A stretch of DNA of 64,000 bases from [Phialemoniopsis] sp. UDSM-2020 (Eukaryota; Ascomycota; Sordariomycetes; Thyridiales; Thyridiaceae). Positions 11,022 to 21,960 of the stretch are shown one piece after another. The position numbers and the translations under genes are program-made. Within the stretch, counting starts at the first letter, position 1. The number at the start of each line of letters is the position of its first letter. The notes under the pieces were generated by a model. It had not been told where the DNA came from. It searched no databases and saw only the letters and a list, made by a program, of their open reading frames with translations. Where the stretch lies: contig JAEILZ010000001.1 in the NCBI GenBank assembly GCA_018873225.1, positions 1,426,001 through 1,490,000 of the forward strand. The letters are read 5' to 3'.

Positions 11022-11670
11022 ATGTCTGACTTTGGCGACGATGACAACGCTGGGGCGTAAGTAGCTTGCCTATCTGCTTTGCCATACCTACCTGGCAACT
11101 GAGAAGGGAGCAACACGGTTGCTGACACTGGACCTCAAAGTGACGAGCCCATGTACGACGAGGATGACGCCCAGGACTACTACGACCCAGAGGTCCCCGA
11201 GGCCGAGGAGGAGGGCGCCGAAACGCAGAACGGCGCGGGCGGCGCTGACGACGACGAGGCCGACGTGGTCGTCTCCGGCGACCCCAACGCGGCCGCCGGC
11301 GCCAAGGGCGGCGCGGGCGACAAGTCGCACAAGGACAAGAAGATCCCCAACGAGGATCGCACGACGACGCCCTACATGACCAAGTACGAGAAGGCGCGCA
11401 TCCTCGGCACGCGCGCTTTGCAGATCAGCATGAACGCCCCCGTGCTCGTCGACCTCGAGGGCGAGACGGACCCTCTTCAGATCGCGATCAAGGAGCTCCG
11501 AGAGAAGAAGATTCCGTTGATCGTTCGGCGGTACATGCCCGATGGATAGTGAGTTGCTCCTCTCCGCGGACGGAAGAAGTCCGGCCTTCGTATGAGCTGT
11601 AAATGAACGGGTTACTAATATCTGCTCTCATAGCTATGAGGACTGGACGTGCGAGGAGCTGCTGCAATAG
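11022..11670 (+). CDS. RPB6: RNA polymerases I, II and III shared subunit RPB6 (ABC23)
   Basis: Three exons, 11022-11056, 11141-11548 and 11634-11670, giving 159 aa. The N-terminal half is acidic and Ala/Gly-rich ([20 protein letters not shown] and on). The conserved C-terminal half has [20 protein letters not shown], then [14 protein letters not shown], then [14 protein letters not shown], which is the RPB6/omega fold. The short last exon supplies only [11 protein letters not shown], so the second intron must be removed to complete the conserved tail. RPB6 helps assemble the large subunits of all three nuclear RNA polymerases. The N-terminal acidic tail is longer and more alanine-rich than in yeast, which is common in filamentous fungi. 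Confidence 0.96.
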
Positions 11671-12260
11671 TAGTGCAGCACTGCCAAGGCGGGACGTCGT
11701 CTCTGCTTGTCACCATCAAGATCAGTAGCGACGGCTCCCTGCTCTCCCTTGCCGCCACGCTCAGAAAGCTACTCTCAGCTTGGGCGTGTCCAAAGAGGCC
11801 GACATGGGCGTTGCATTTAGCGTAGGCGTTATGGTTATGTTAGGTCCCTAGATCAAGCTGCATTGACAGCGTAAATACGTTGATGTGCAGCCATCCCTGG
11901 GGTGTTCGCCACCATCGTTTTGTGATGCTTGACAAGAGCTCTCAAGATCTCCCTTCCCGTCCTCTGCCACACGAAAGCTAAGTGGTAGCTATGTTGCTTC
12001 AGTCTTTCTGGGGACTTTCATCAGGCCTGATGTCACGAGAGAGACCATGGCTATTAGACATTTTTGTAATTCCAAGCTGGCAAATATGTGTAGAATACTA
12101 ATGCAAACCCAACGCTTTTCCTCTTGGAAGCGTAGACAGGATCCTCAAACGCCAGTCCGCCCTCGGGCCTCTCTTCGTTTTATCTGCATATGCTCCGACC
12201 AAACAAGCCGAGCGGCAGCTATTGGTACAGTGATCAAAAGCCAAAGATGCGATATGATGT
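11671..12260. other. Convergent 3' intergenic region
   Basis: About 0.6 kb between the 3' ends of RPB6 and SEC63. It holds both 3' UTRs. One TTGACAG heptamer at 11873. No gene seen. Confidence 0.6.
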
Positions 12261-14498
12261 CTAGTTCTCCGGCTCCGTGTCCGTGTTAGTTGCACTCGTG
12301 TCATCTTCCTCCTCCTCTGTGCCACTCTCCTCGTCCGAGTCCTCCTCCACGGCCTTCTTCTTCTTGGGTGGTGGCGCTCCACCCTTGGCAGCATTCATAA
12401 TGCCAGCAATAGAGTCTGTAGCTTCAGGTCAGCACATGATCGATGCAGAAGATTGAATATAAATGTTCGCTTACCCTCGTCAGGCTCACTGATCTCGTCT
12501 TCAGCGACCATCTCGGCCGCCCTGCTCGCCTCCTCTACTACGAGTGTCACCTCCATCTTGGTATCGAAACCAACGTAGCTATCGCACACAAGGTGCATCA
12601 CGAACGTGTAGTGGCCGGCCTGCGGTGGGGCTTGGAATTGAGCCTTGAGAGTCTGCATGGCAAAGGTTGGTGTCTTGCCGTCAGCCTCAAGGATGGGCTT
12701 GTCAAACTGGGTGAAGGTAAAAGGAGGGACAGCCATTTTGCCTTGCTTTGAGTCTGTGAGGAAGACATGCCATCTGGGCGAATGATCGCGGCCAAAGAAA
12801 GGGGCGTACGCCAGAGCAGGCAGAATAGGCTTGTCTTCTTTTGACGGGGGCATGATGGGCTTGCCATCGGCAGTCTTGCCTACGGGCTTCGTGGGCGTCC
12901 GGCCGAGCAACGCGTCCAGGTCGTCCTCCGCAGGATCAACATCCTCGAGGTCGAGCTCGTTAATCTGAGGGACCTTCTCGCTTCCGGGAGGCACAAAGCG
13001 TCCCTTGACAACAAGGGTGACAAGAGAGGAAGGAATAATGAACTTCTCGCCAGTGACTTTGAAGAAAGCCTTCGCGACACGCAAGTAAGGCAATTGCTTG
13101 GCGACGTCCAGTGCGGTCTTGTACTGCTTATCATTGAGGAGTCCTTTCTCGGTGGTCAGGGCTCTCCTCTTCGCATCCGGCTGATCCATAAACTTCTGTA
13201 CCGACATGGGAATCTTGGAGTCGCCGTCAAGTGCCTTGGCCACCTCGGGAGTAAAGTGGGGGAGCTGGAGAAGGGGTGACGCCTTGGGTGGGAGTGCCTG
13301 GATGATACGCTGGCTGGCATAGTAAGAGGCCAAGATGGGAGCAGTGTTTCCGTAGGCGAGAGAGATAGCGGTAGAAGCCTTGGTCAGTGCCTGGGCGATA
13401 GGTGCGACTTGGAACTTGGCCTTCTCCAAAGCTTCATCCCCAAGCTCGACCCGGCCAAGGTAGGCCCAAAGCAGGGCAAGGACCTTCCTTCGGACTCCAT
13501 TATCGAGGTTGTCGAGCTTCTCCTTCTCCTTGACTGACATGCCACCTGCAAATGGTGACACCGTGCCAGAAGCAGTTATCCTCGACTCGATTGTGGAAAG
13601 GCCCGAGTCAGCTTTGTCGCCCCTGAAAATCTCCTCGTACTCCTTGCCAGTGCTAAGCGCTGTGATCACGCCGCCCTCATCAATGTTCTCCTCGTACTCG
13701 CGGAAGAGCCTGTTGGCGCTCTCCATGAGAACACCTTCCTTGGACTGGCGTTGCGTTCCGTACCACCAGGAGCCGACCAGGTAGGGCAGCAGGATACCAA
13801 ACAGAATAAAGTAGATCAGGATGACATATCTGCCGTTTCCATCCGAGACCATAGCCTTGGGTAGAGCAATGCCGATAGAAAAGCTCTGCTTCCCGTCAGG
13901 GTGGCCATACTGGATGTAATTGTTGCGCACATCCTCATCGGTAAGAGCCTGGTATGCCTTGGAGATCTCGACATATCGGGCGTTAAGGTCATCAATTGTC
14001 TCGTTCTTCGCCGGGTCGGGTCGGATCTTGTCAGGGTGGAACTTTTTTGACAGCTGCTTGTAGGTGCTCTTGATCAACTTCTCATTTGCGGACTGTTCAT
14101 CAATCGTCAGTATAGGTCTACTTTTTGTGCAGTCCTTCTAAGAAGGGTGTATCTACCTCGGCGATGCCCAGAATGTCGTAAGGGTTCCAGAGCTTCTGCG
14201 AAGGAACTTCCGTGTTTTGGATTAGATAGAGCATGTAGCCCATGACAGCCCAGCCGGCGATGACAGCCAGCGTCAGGCCAATCTTGCGCTGAGCGCGCTT
14301 GTCCTTGGCCTTTTGCGCGGTAACGAGGTCGTCGTGCTTGGGCTTAAAGTCGGACTGAATCCGGGGGAAAAGGGAGGCGGGATCGCTTGTGCGGTTGACG
14401 AGCATGTAAGTCATGGGGAGGGTGATTATCGTCGTGAGCGTGAAGACGAAGAAGGGCCAGAGGTAGCCCTCCTCGTCGTAGTTGTAGTCGGAGCTCAT
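12261..14498 (-). CDS. SEC63: ER translocon J-protein Sec63
   Basis: Three exons, 14498-14157, 14092-12475 and 12415-12261, giving 704 aa. Two N-terminal membrane segments (residues about 13-34 and 73-95) precede a lumenal J domain with its HPD at residues 133-135. A third membrane segment (ILIYFILFGILLPYLV) follows near residue 160. The large cytosolic Brl/Sec63 region and a very acidic C-terminus (SDEESGTEEEEDD) complete the family layout. Sec63 recruits BiP/Kar2 through the J domain to the Sec61 channel and drives post-translational import into the ER. The acidic tail is the part that binds Sec62 in yeast. The start context is ATGAGCTCC, and its ATG overlaps the stop of a long upstream frame that I do not consider coding. 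Confidence 0.95.
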
Positions 14499-15429
14499 CT
14501 TGTCACCGGGGGTCGCGGGCGGTCCGCGGTAACGGCTGACGGGGTTGAAGCTGTGGGAGGCTTCTCAGCAATGCTGGCGAGCGTTCCTCTCGCTGGCCTT
14601 CTTTCGCTGTTGGAAAAGAAAAAGAAAGTAAAATAGTCAGTATAAAGTTGAAGCCGCGCCCAAATTACTTGCGACGTGGTCAGCAGTGGTGTTGTGTGGG
14701 CAGAGTGAACCTCTGTTGGTGGCGGCGAGTGGAGGGAGAGGTGTGTGCTATTCTCGTCACTCGCACAATGGACACCTTGTATAAACTTGTGCTTAACGTG
14801 AATCGTGGCCTCGAAATTTTGGACAGGGGTCAGTGCGGAAACGGACGTGGGCGGCGGGGGGCTATCGCTCCGTCCTAAAAAGGACACCAGACACTCGGGG
14901 ACCGTGTCATTGGCCGGTACCCGCGCTTCACTGTTCGACAGCGCTAGACCGCTGTAGCGCCGGATGCGCGCCCTGTAAGACACCCTGGACGTGCTCCGCG
15001 TCCTGACGAAACTATAGAAATCTACATTTCCAAGACTCTCTCCCTGCGCAGTTCTCAATACCATCAAGTTAGGACAGTATAAAATGAAGCCTCCATCGGT
15101 GTCTACTGTCTCCAAGCCAGTCATTTCCCACGTAGACTACCCCATGTGCTCGACTGAGATGCTGGCAGCTGCTTTGTCACCTAAAGTATAAGCCACACCG
15201 TCACAACTCACGCCATTACCATGAGATAGGAAACACACTGCCAAGTAAGACAGGCTCGGTCTCTTTTTATCTTTCATTGTGAGATTACAATATCGCCTCC
15301 CTCAAATGGGAACTAGGAGACACGATGTATCCATTTACGCCTCTGGATGGCTTGTGCTGCTGCTCTGCTGTAGCCAATGTCGTCGTGTTGTCTATCCCGC
15401 AACCAGTCTGTATGAGAGAAAACGCCCTA
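14499..15429. other. SEC63 promoter region
   Basis: About 0.9 kb upstream of SEC63 and downstream of the post-stop ORF of the TPR/J gene. It contains no ORF I can support. A 209-codon minus frame here (15124-14495) has no family resemblance, and the part nearest SEC63 is likely its 5' leader. Confidence 0.5.
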
Positions 15430-15765
15430 CCCGTTCCTCATGCCAATGGACCGCGCAAGAACAATGCAAATATACACACACCCAGATCCCAAAACCAGTA
15501 ATACCAGCAGATACGGGGGAAGAAGGACGATCGCTGCAAGAGCACCAAGGCCGACACGACGGTACAGCTCCAATTGCTTCTCGCGCCTGTTCCTTCGGGC
15601 TTCGGCCGCAGCCTTGGCCTCGCCCATGTCCTTCTCAAACCACTTCTCGCCTCCCGCCCGGTCCTGTCCGCGGCGCCGATGCTGTTGCTCCGGGACAGAC
15701 GGGTTTTCTGTGTAGCTGGCCTCGCTCTCGGAGTCATCGTAATCCTCTTCCTCCCCTGCGGATTG
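15430..15765 (-). other. In-frame, coding-like extension after the TPR/J-protein stop codon
   Basis: Directly after the TGA of the TPR/J gene (15768-15766) the same frame stays open for 112 codons and ends at 15429-15427. The predicted peptide is acidic first (GEEEDYDDSESEASY). A basic, helical, Ala/Arg-rich part follows (GEAKAAAEARRNRREK), then about 36 hydrophobic residues split by a Pro-Pro (GLGALAAIVLLPPYLLVLLV). This looks like real protein with a membrane hairpin or anchor. It could be reached by splicing out a short intron that covers the stop: donor GTGGGT at 15797, acceptor at 15756, 42 nt, frame kept. Stop readthrough (TGA followed by C) is another route. A third possibility is a separate 66-aa protein from the ATG at 15627. 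Confidence 0.5.
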
Positions 15766-17932
15766 TCAAGAGAACTGGAAACCTGGCGGGAACCCACCAC
15801 GCTGTCGAGACCCGCCTCCTCCGTTAGAGAAGTGGAAGCTACCGCCTGGGAAGCCACCGCCCCCGCCTGGGAAGCCACCGCCCCCGCCAGGGAAGCCACC
15901 TCCTCCGAACCCGCCGCCTCCACCGAATCCACCGCCTTGGCCGCCCATCATGCTAAACAGCACCTCGGGATCGATACCGCCACCCATGCCACCGCCAAAC
16001 ATATCTGATGGATCCATCAGATCATCGCCATTGTCATAGGCGGCACGTTTTCTGTGGATTCCGTTAGCAATTGATGCCCAAAAGGTCTGGGGTAGCAGTT
16101 GTGACTTACTGAGGGTCGCTCAAGGTCTCGTAGGCCTCACCAATGTCTTTGAAGCGGGCCTCGGCTTGCTCGTCCCCGGGGTTCTTGTCAGGGTGGTGAA
16201 CAACGGCCAGCTTGCGGTAGGCCTTCTTGATATCCTTGTCGTCTGCATCCTTGGACACGCCGAGAATCTTGTAAAAGTCCTTGCGCTGGCTCTTCTTCAG
16301 TTCCAGCTCCGCCCGCTTCACTTCCTTCTGGATGTTGCGGTCCTCGGGATCCAGTTCAGCAATAGCCTTCCACTCCTTCACCGCATCATCCCACCTCTCA
16401 GCCAAACCGAGCGCGGTCGCCTTGGTCCTCCGGGCTTTGAGGTACGACGGGTCCAGGCTGATCGCTTTCTCACAGTCCGCGATGGCCTCGTCATACTCCT
16501 TCAGCTTGTTACGGCACAGTGCACGGTTCTGGAGGAGCTTGGAATTTGTTCCACGGTTGGTAGGGTCGACGTCAAGAGCCTCGGTGTACTTGTCAATGGC
16601 TGCTTGCCAATGACCAGCCTTGTACTCCTTGTTGCCGTCCTCCTTCATGCGGTCCAGCTTCTGCACAATGCGCAACCACTTGACTGCGTCTCTCAAGTCA
16701 GGATCACAGCTGATAGCCTTGCGGAAGTGCTGAACGGCCTTGTCGTTATCTCCCTGTGAATAGAGGGCACGTCCCCTTAGGACCAAAGCCTCTGGGTCCT
16801 GGCTGTTGAGCCGTAGCAGAGACATGGCAACGTTCTGTGCCTCGCCAAGCGAATTGACACCTCCCATCCTAAGGTAGGCCTCACCGCGCATAAGTTGCCA
16901 TTTTCGAGGTTTCAGTGCGCCGACACCAAGTTGCCTCTCAGCCATGTCAAGCGCATGCAGGATCATAGAGGCAGCAGTGCCGTCTCGCAGAGCATCCTGG
17001 GCCGCCTTGACATGTTGCTGCATCTCTCGAGCGGGAGCCATATCCTTTGCCGAGGGAGGCGGCTGGATGCGGCCAAAGGTGAGAATGGCCTCGTCAGGCT
17101 GGCCTAGGCTAGTGTAGATACGTGCCAACCGAAGAAGAATCTTGTTGTTCTGGGGGTCGAGATCAACGGCACGTTTGCAGTCCTCAAGGGCATCCTCGAA
17201 CTTTCCAGCACTCATGTATGCTGCCGCGCGGTTGCCGAGGTAGGTCGCAGAGTTTGGCTGGAGAAGTACAGCTTTGGTGTACTCTGCAATAGCCCGCTGG
17301 TAATCCTTCTCTTTGAAGAACTTGTTTCCAGCATTTTTAAACTCCTCTGCCTCCTCCTCAGGCTTCGGCTTGGGGCTGGAGGGGTTCGATTTGTGAGGAG
17401 GGGGGACAGGGACGTCGCCATCTCCGTTCACAGGACTCGTCACAGGGCTTGCCGTGCCATTTGTGACAGGGTTGGTGACGGGGACGGTGAAGGTCGCCTG
17501 AGAGGGGCCGGAGGGCGCCGGGGATGACGCAGGTGGGGGAGAGGAAGGGGCGCCGTTGGAAGGCTCCCGGTCGATATCCATCGAGTTGCGGTTCGACATG
17601 GCGGAGAATCTCTTGCGCTGCTCAGGAGGCAGGTTCAGAGGGTGGATGTCGGGGTCGATTTTCTTGCGCCGTGAGGACGAGGACCCAGAGCCGGGATCGG
17701 TGGGATGCCTTGCAAAAGAGCGTGGAGACCGAGGCTTGGTCTCTCGAAGTGAAGGTGAGTCGGCTCGCGCCGACTTTTGCGCAGTGGACTTGGTAGGCGA
17801 CTTTGTCGGTGACTTGGAGGCCGTGCGGGCGGATTGCTTGACCGGTGAGGAGGGCTCTGAATGAGAATAGTCTTCCTCCTCTTCGTCCGCAAATGCTTTG
17901 GCTTTGGAAGACTTTTTGGAGAAAAACTTCAT
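15766..17932 (-). CDS. TPR and J-domain co-chaperone (DNAJC7/Tpr2-like)
   Basis: Two exons, 17932-16110 and 16051-15766, giving 702 aa. The start is the ATG of MKFFSKKSS; the codon three positions upstream is GTG, not ATG. The first 190 residues are Ser/Pro/Lys-rich and look disordered. Tandem TPR units run from about residue 190 to 540 (for example [48 protein letters not shown]). The J domain spans about 551-617 with HPD at 580-582. A Gly/Phe-rich tail with repeated GGGGGFP ends in [10 protein letters not shown]. Proteins of this layout bind Hsp70 and Hsp90 through the TPRs and stimulate Hsp70 ATPase through the J domain, handing clients between the two. The normal form should be cytosolic; see the in-frame extension after the stop codon. 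Confidence 0.93.
15844..15903. repeat. 21-nt tandem repeat inside the J-protein Gly/Phe tail
   Basis: About two and a half copies of a 21-nt unit encoding GGGGGFP on the minus strand. It is a likely site of copy-number variation between strains. Confidence 0.75.
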
Positions 17933-19814
17933 TGAGTCCACAAAAGCAGCGCTGCTGAGAACCTAATTTTTTTTCCGTCCCGCTCTCTCCCCCTAACTGG
18001 GTATCGATACCACCTGTACTGCTTAGCTCTCCCGCCGGTCGGTGGTGTGCGGGAGGTCAGGGAATAGGGCAGTCAAAAAAAAAGGTAGCCTCTGACTGGA
18101 AGAGCGCGCGTGCAACTAACTTTAGCCTCAGCAACTCCGGCACCGCATTAATGCAACCAGTGGGTAGGCCGTACCTTTTTTCTTCTCTGTAAAAAGCGTT
18201 TCTTTCCCACTGGATCCGATCGATCGGGAACGTATTAGTGGTAGTAGATGGGAGGACAGGATAAAGATTTGTGAAGCAGGAGTAACGGCGGGCTTGGTCT
18301 GGTCGGCTACCAGTCAAGGTCGAGTCACAGTCAGTCGGCTGCCTGCCCTTTGTCCCCCTTGGACGCGAAAAAGATGTGTCCGGCCTGTCAGACAGGCACT
18401 GCTGTGTTGAATTGAAGGTACAGTCGGGATGACACGAGACATGGAGGCTTGCCCCCACACGTCGAGCTACTTGTACGTACTTCGGTATGCTGTTGAATGT
18501 TGGCGAGGATTTGTGAGGAGTGAGGGCAACCAGGGAGCTTTCAGAATTTCTGGGATTTTGTACAAAAGGGAATTTTAGCAAATTTATCAGCTGCACAAGC
18601 ACAAGCACAAGCACATCACGTAGCCCTGTCGCCTGTGATTTGCGATTTGCACGAGATATCTGGGCTGGGGGGGGCTCCTCTCTGTGGCCTCTGGCCTTTT
18701 TTCCTGGGCTCCTGAGCTGCTGTGCTTGCTGGGGGGGTTTTCAAAATTTGTGGACAGGCTCATTCGCCCCGTGGCGCCCATTGGCGGGGTATCCTGTACC
18801 TCTGGCTTGGACGCTGCACCCTGCTGCAATGCAGGTCTTCAATACGTAAAACTTGCCCCCACAGCCGCCCAGTCACTGTGATGGCCGGCCAATTGCCTGG
18901 GGGAGATGTGCATTGTTTACAACTGCGCCTGCAGCTGTGGCCAGTAGAGACAGCGAGGTGATGCGTCTCCTAACCTCCTCTATTTTGACATTGTGGACAT
19001 AGCTGCCCAATGGCCTCGAGAAATGGCCGCTGGCAGGGAAGCCCGCCGCATCTGTGTCCCTTGGTGCATCAGGACAGTTCGTTCGTTCGCATGGGCTTAC
19101 ATACAGACATGCCCACATACCCATCCGTTAGTACCAGATCTTCGGGGCACGAGGGCACCCAGAAACCAAAATGCGAGTCTGTAGCGGAGCGGTAAGCCAA
19201 CGTGCGGCCCCTACGGCTAACAGGGGTTCCGTTCCAGGGGTCTACCCGCCACCTTTTTTAGCGGACAGGTCATCTCGGTACCTGCTGCCAATATTCCTCC
19301 AGGACGTTGCACTTCTCCGAATCGATTCTCGAAGCTTCTGTGGGGTTGGCAGATTCGACGAATACACGATGGTTGTGCTGGCCACAAGACACATCTCTCC
19401 ATGCAGAGAGGCTGGGTATGTGCTCCGTAGATAGGATCTGTTTTCCATCCACAGAGCGGTTGAGGAGATTATGCGCTTTCACAAACACTGTACAAAATTG
19501 GCCTTATTTTTTTCACAAATTTCTTCGGGAAGCAGGTGCCGCCAAACGGATACAAGCATGTCGCATGGGGCAGAATTAGATTGTTGCTGGGATCCCAGGA
19601 CCCAGAAATGATGTCACCAAGTCGAGTAAGATAAGACGAGTTCACCGTTTTATATCAATTGCATCGATCGCAACTGTAGTTGACTTCACGTTGGCAACAA
19701 ACAAGTGCCAACTGAAAGAATACTTAATGTGAATGTTTGCCGGCGCTCTGAAAAGGTTTCCAGTAGATAATTAGGATTCATTCATATCGTATGGCTCATG
19801 TCATGTTCTCCGAC
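17933..19814. other. Long upstream region of the TPR/J gene
   Basis: Almost 1.9 kb between the TPR/J start and the 3' end of the EF-hand gene. It contains the hexanucleotide repeat at 18594-18614. No ORF or RNA gene can be supported. Stress-response elements are expected for such a chaperone gene, but I did not find a clear array of heat-shock boxes. Confidence 0.5.
18594..18614. repeat. (CACAAG)n hexanucleotide repeat
   Basis: Three and a half tandem CACAAG units in non-coding DNA upstream of the TPR/J gene. Confidence 0.85.
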
Positions 19815-20720
19815 TCAGGCGGACTCCTCTGAATCCTCCGAAGAGGCCGCCTCTGATGCGCCATTGCTGCCTGAAACCGAATGAACAAAGTCCCTGTACT
19901 TGAATATCTCTCCCCGCTTCCCCAAGCCACCTGGCTTGCCCTTGCTGAATGCCCTTCTGCCGGTGAACCCGTTCATCACCCGATCGACCTCCATCTCTGT
20001 GAGAGGCCGCTCACCAGCCTCTGGTGCAGTGTGAAGTAGTGCATCTCTAAGCTCGACCAAATCAACCTGTCCATTGTCGTCGTCGTCAAAAGCAGAGAAC
20101 GCAGATAAGAGTTCCGAGCTTGGGGACAGAGATGCAAGTGCAGTTGCGATCGAGTTCAGGAAAGTCGCCAGCTGGATGGTCTGCGGCGCCGAAGGGGGGA
20201 AAAACTGGGAGACATCCGAAGGCCCTGATGGCATTCCTATAGCGATGCATCAGTCTAGAATTCTCTTACACGGTAAGCAACGAGCAATCCTACCTAGCTG
20301 GTTCAACATGTCGGCGATGTCCTCCCTACCAACAGTGCCGTCGTTGTCTCTGTCGAGTATTTGGAACCCTTCCCGCAGAGTTCGTACTTGTGAAGCTTGC
20401 AACTGGGATAGCGCATTGCCATGGCTGGATACTGAATGTTTTGGTGCCGGCGGCCGGATGTTGTCTTTGATGGGGGATTGCTGCATGTTTTCGAATGCTG
20501 TTTGGCCCCGCGGCGTTCGTGTGCCAGGGCTGGTGGGTGTAGTAGGGTTTGTGAATCGAGAAGAAGTGCCACTTATGTATGATGATTTGGTTGGCGATGC
20601 TGATGGTGTTGTTTGTCGGAAAGCAGATGGAGAGCCTGGCGACTCTGGTCTACGGAATGGAGAACTGCGGGCTTGTGGAGGACCATAGCTCAGAGGCGAT
20701 GGTTTGTAACTCGACGACAT
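19815..20720 (-). CDS. EF-hand protein, myosin regulatory light chain-like
   Basis: Two exons, 20720-20294 and 20236-19815, giving 282 aa. Residues 1-110 are Ser/Pro/Thr-rich with many SP/TP sites. A canonical EF-hand loop lies at residues 123-134 (DRDNDGTVGRED) after the helix REGFQIL. A second acidic loop lies at 193-204 (DDDDNGQVDLVE). The C-terminal part (MNGFTGRRAF onward) is degenerate, and the last 15 residues are Ser/Glu-rich. The spacing and the sequence EDIADMLNQLG resemble myosin II regulatory light chains, which bind the myosin neck at the cytokinetic ring. The long disordered N-terminus is unlike the short form of yeast and animals and may hold kinase sites. A general calmodulin-like protein is the alternative. 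Confidence 0.75.
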
Positions 20721-21960
20721 TGTCTAGAGAACGATTCCAATATTAGAAGGCACTGTGGCCCAGGAATGTGCTTTCCTGAGAAAAGCGGGAAGTTTTAGCG
20801 TGCTCACCATGTTTTGAACAAGGCGATCTTAGTACGAGTATCTCTTCCGCAGAGCGCTTGGGGGGAATTGGTAAAGAGTGGCGGTTCGAAGACCACGAAC
20901 TTCAACAATAAAGACCTATCTGCTTGGAAGTTGTCTTGAATGAGTATGAGAGTAATTATAATGTTAAACCCTTCAAAAATTGGCGTGTGTATTCTTTATG
21001 CGACACAGTTGTACTATGTGGCCGGCGCGTGATCAAAGATGATGGCCAGCTGAGTCGCGAGGCTGGCAAAGTAAACAAACTGACCCGACAACCGGTGTGG
21101 CCAACCGTGGCAGCCTTGTGGTGAAGTGTGGCGCCTTGGGTGGGTGTGGCTTGCAATTCAAGCTTCCAGCTTGCTGCTTTTGAGTGGATGAAGCCACTGT
21201 GTTTCGGATTTCCAGGGGGCCAAGGAGAGTCTCCACAGGGGTTTGACTTGGAGGGGTGCACCCAAAGGAGCAACCTGAAGGACAGGACTGGAACCGCGAT
21301 TGGGGGGAAGAGGCACACCATCGTCAGGCGCTAAACAAAATTGACAGCAGGGAACAGGGGTCCCATACATTCAGGTCGGCGGTTTCCACAGGCCGCCCCT
21401 CCTTTTCGTTTTATTCAAGCCCCCTTGTTGGAGAGAAGGTGAGGGACCAGCTTGACGACGGTATTGCCCAAAGAGGCACCAGATCCAGGAGAGCCATCAA
21501 ACGTCGCAGCAGATCATGTCTCGATGTGTCGACCTCCCACCTTCTCTTGCACGCCCATGACACTGTATTTAGCCGTACATACAGCTCTGATATTCACCAT
21601 CCCCTATCTCAGCATCCAAGGGCGGTGACCGCCTTGCGATTCTCCGGTGGGATCTCCAGCTCGCCAACTGCTTCATATCTTGGCCTTGGCGTTCCCGACT
21701 ACACCCTGTCAAAGCCCACCCGCTGCTCAATTCGCCCAAGCCATCGTCGCATGGCCTCTGGACACCGATACGTGACGTCCTTATCGTGAGCTCGTAGCCT
21801 CGTCGGCTCGAAGAGGCTGTATTGGCCTTGGTTACCATAGCGCCCACGCAACGATAGCTTCCCTCACCACGCGCCCGCCTGTTCGTTTCGAAACGGACTC
21901 TCCTGTCGATAGGGTGCATGAGCGCCCCTCCGGCAGCTCAACGCCTATGCGCAACTAGCG
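20721..21960. promoter_or_regulatory. Divergent promoter region of the EF-hand gene and AFI1
   Basis: About 1.24 kb between two divergent starts. It holds CTGTCAA-type heptamers at 21341 (TTGACAG) and 21706. No coding sequence is supported; the long plus frame near 21256-21789 has no resemblance to a protein family. Confidence 0.5.

Noticed and set aside
14495..15124. 209-codon minus ORF ending on the SEC63 start codon
   Set aside because: No family motif and low-complexity composition; it lies in the SEC63 promoter and leader and is best explained by chance.
17524..17864. Plus-strand ORFs opposite the TPR/J gene
   Set aside because: Antisense shadows of the Ser/Pro-rich N-terminal coding region.
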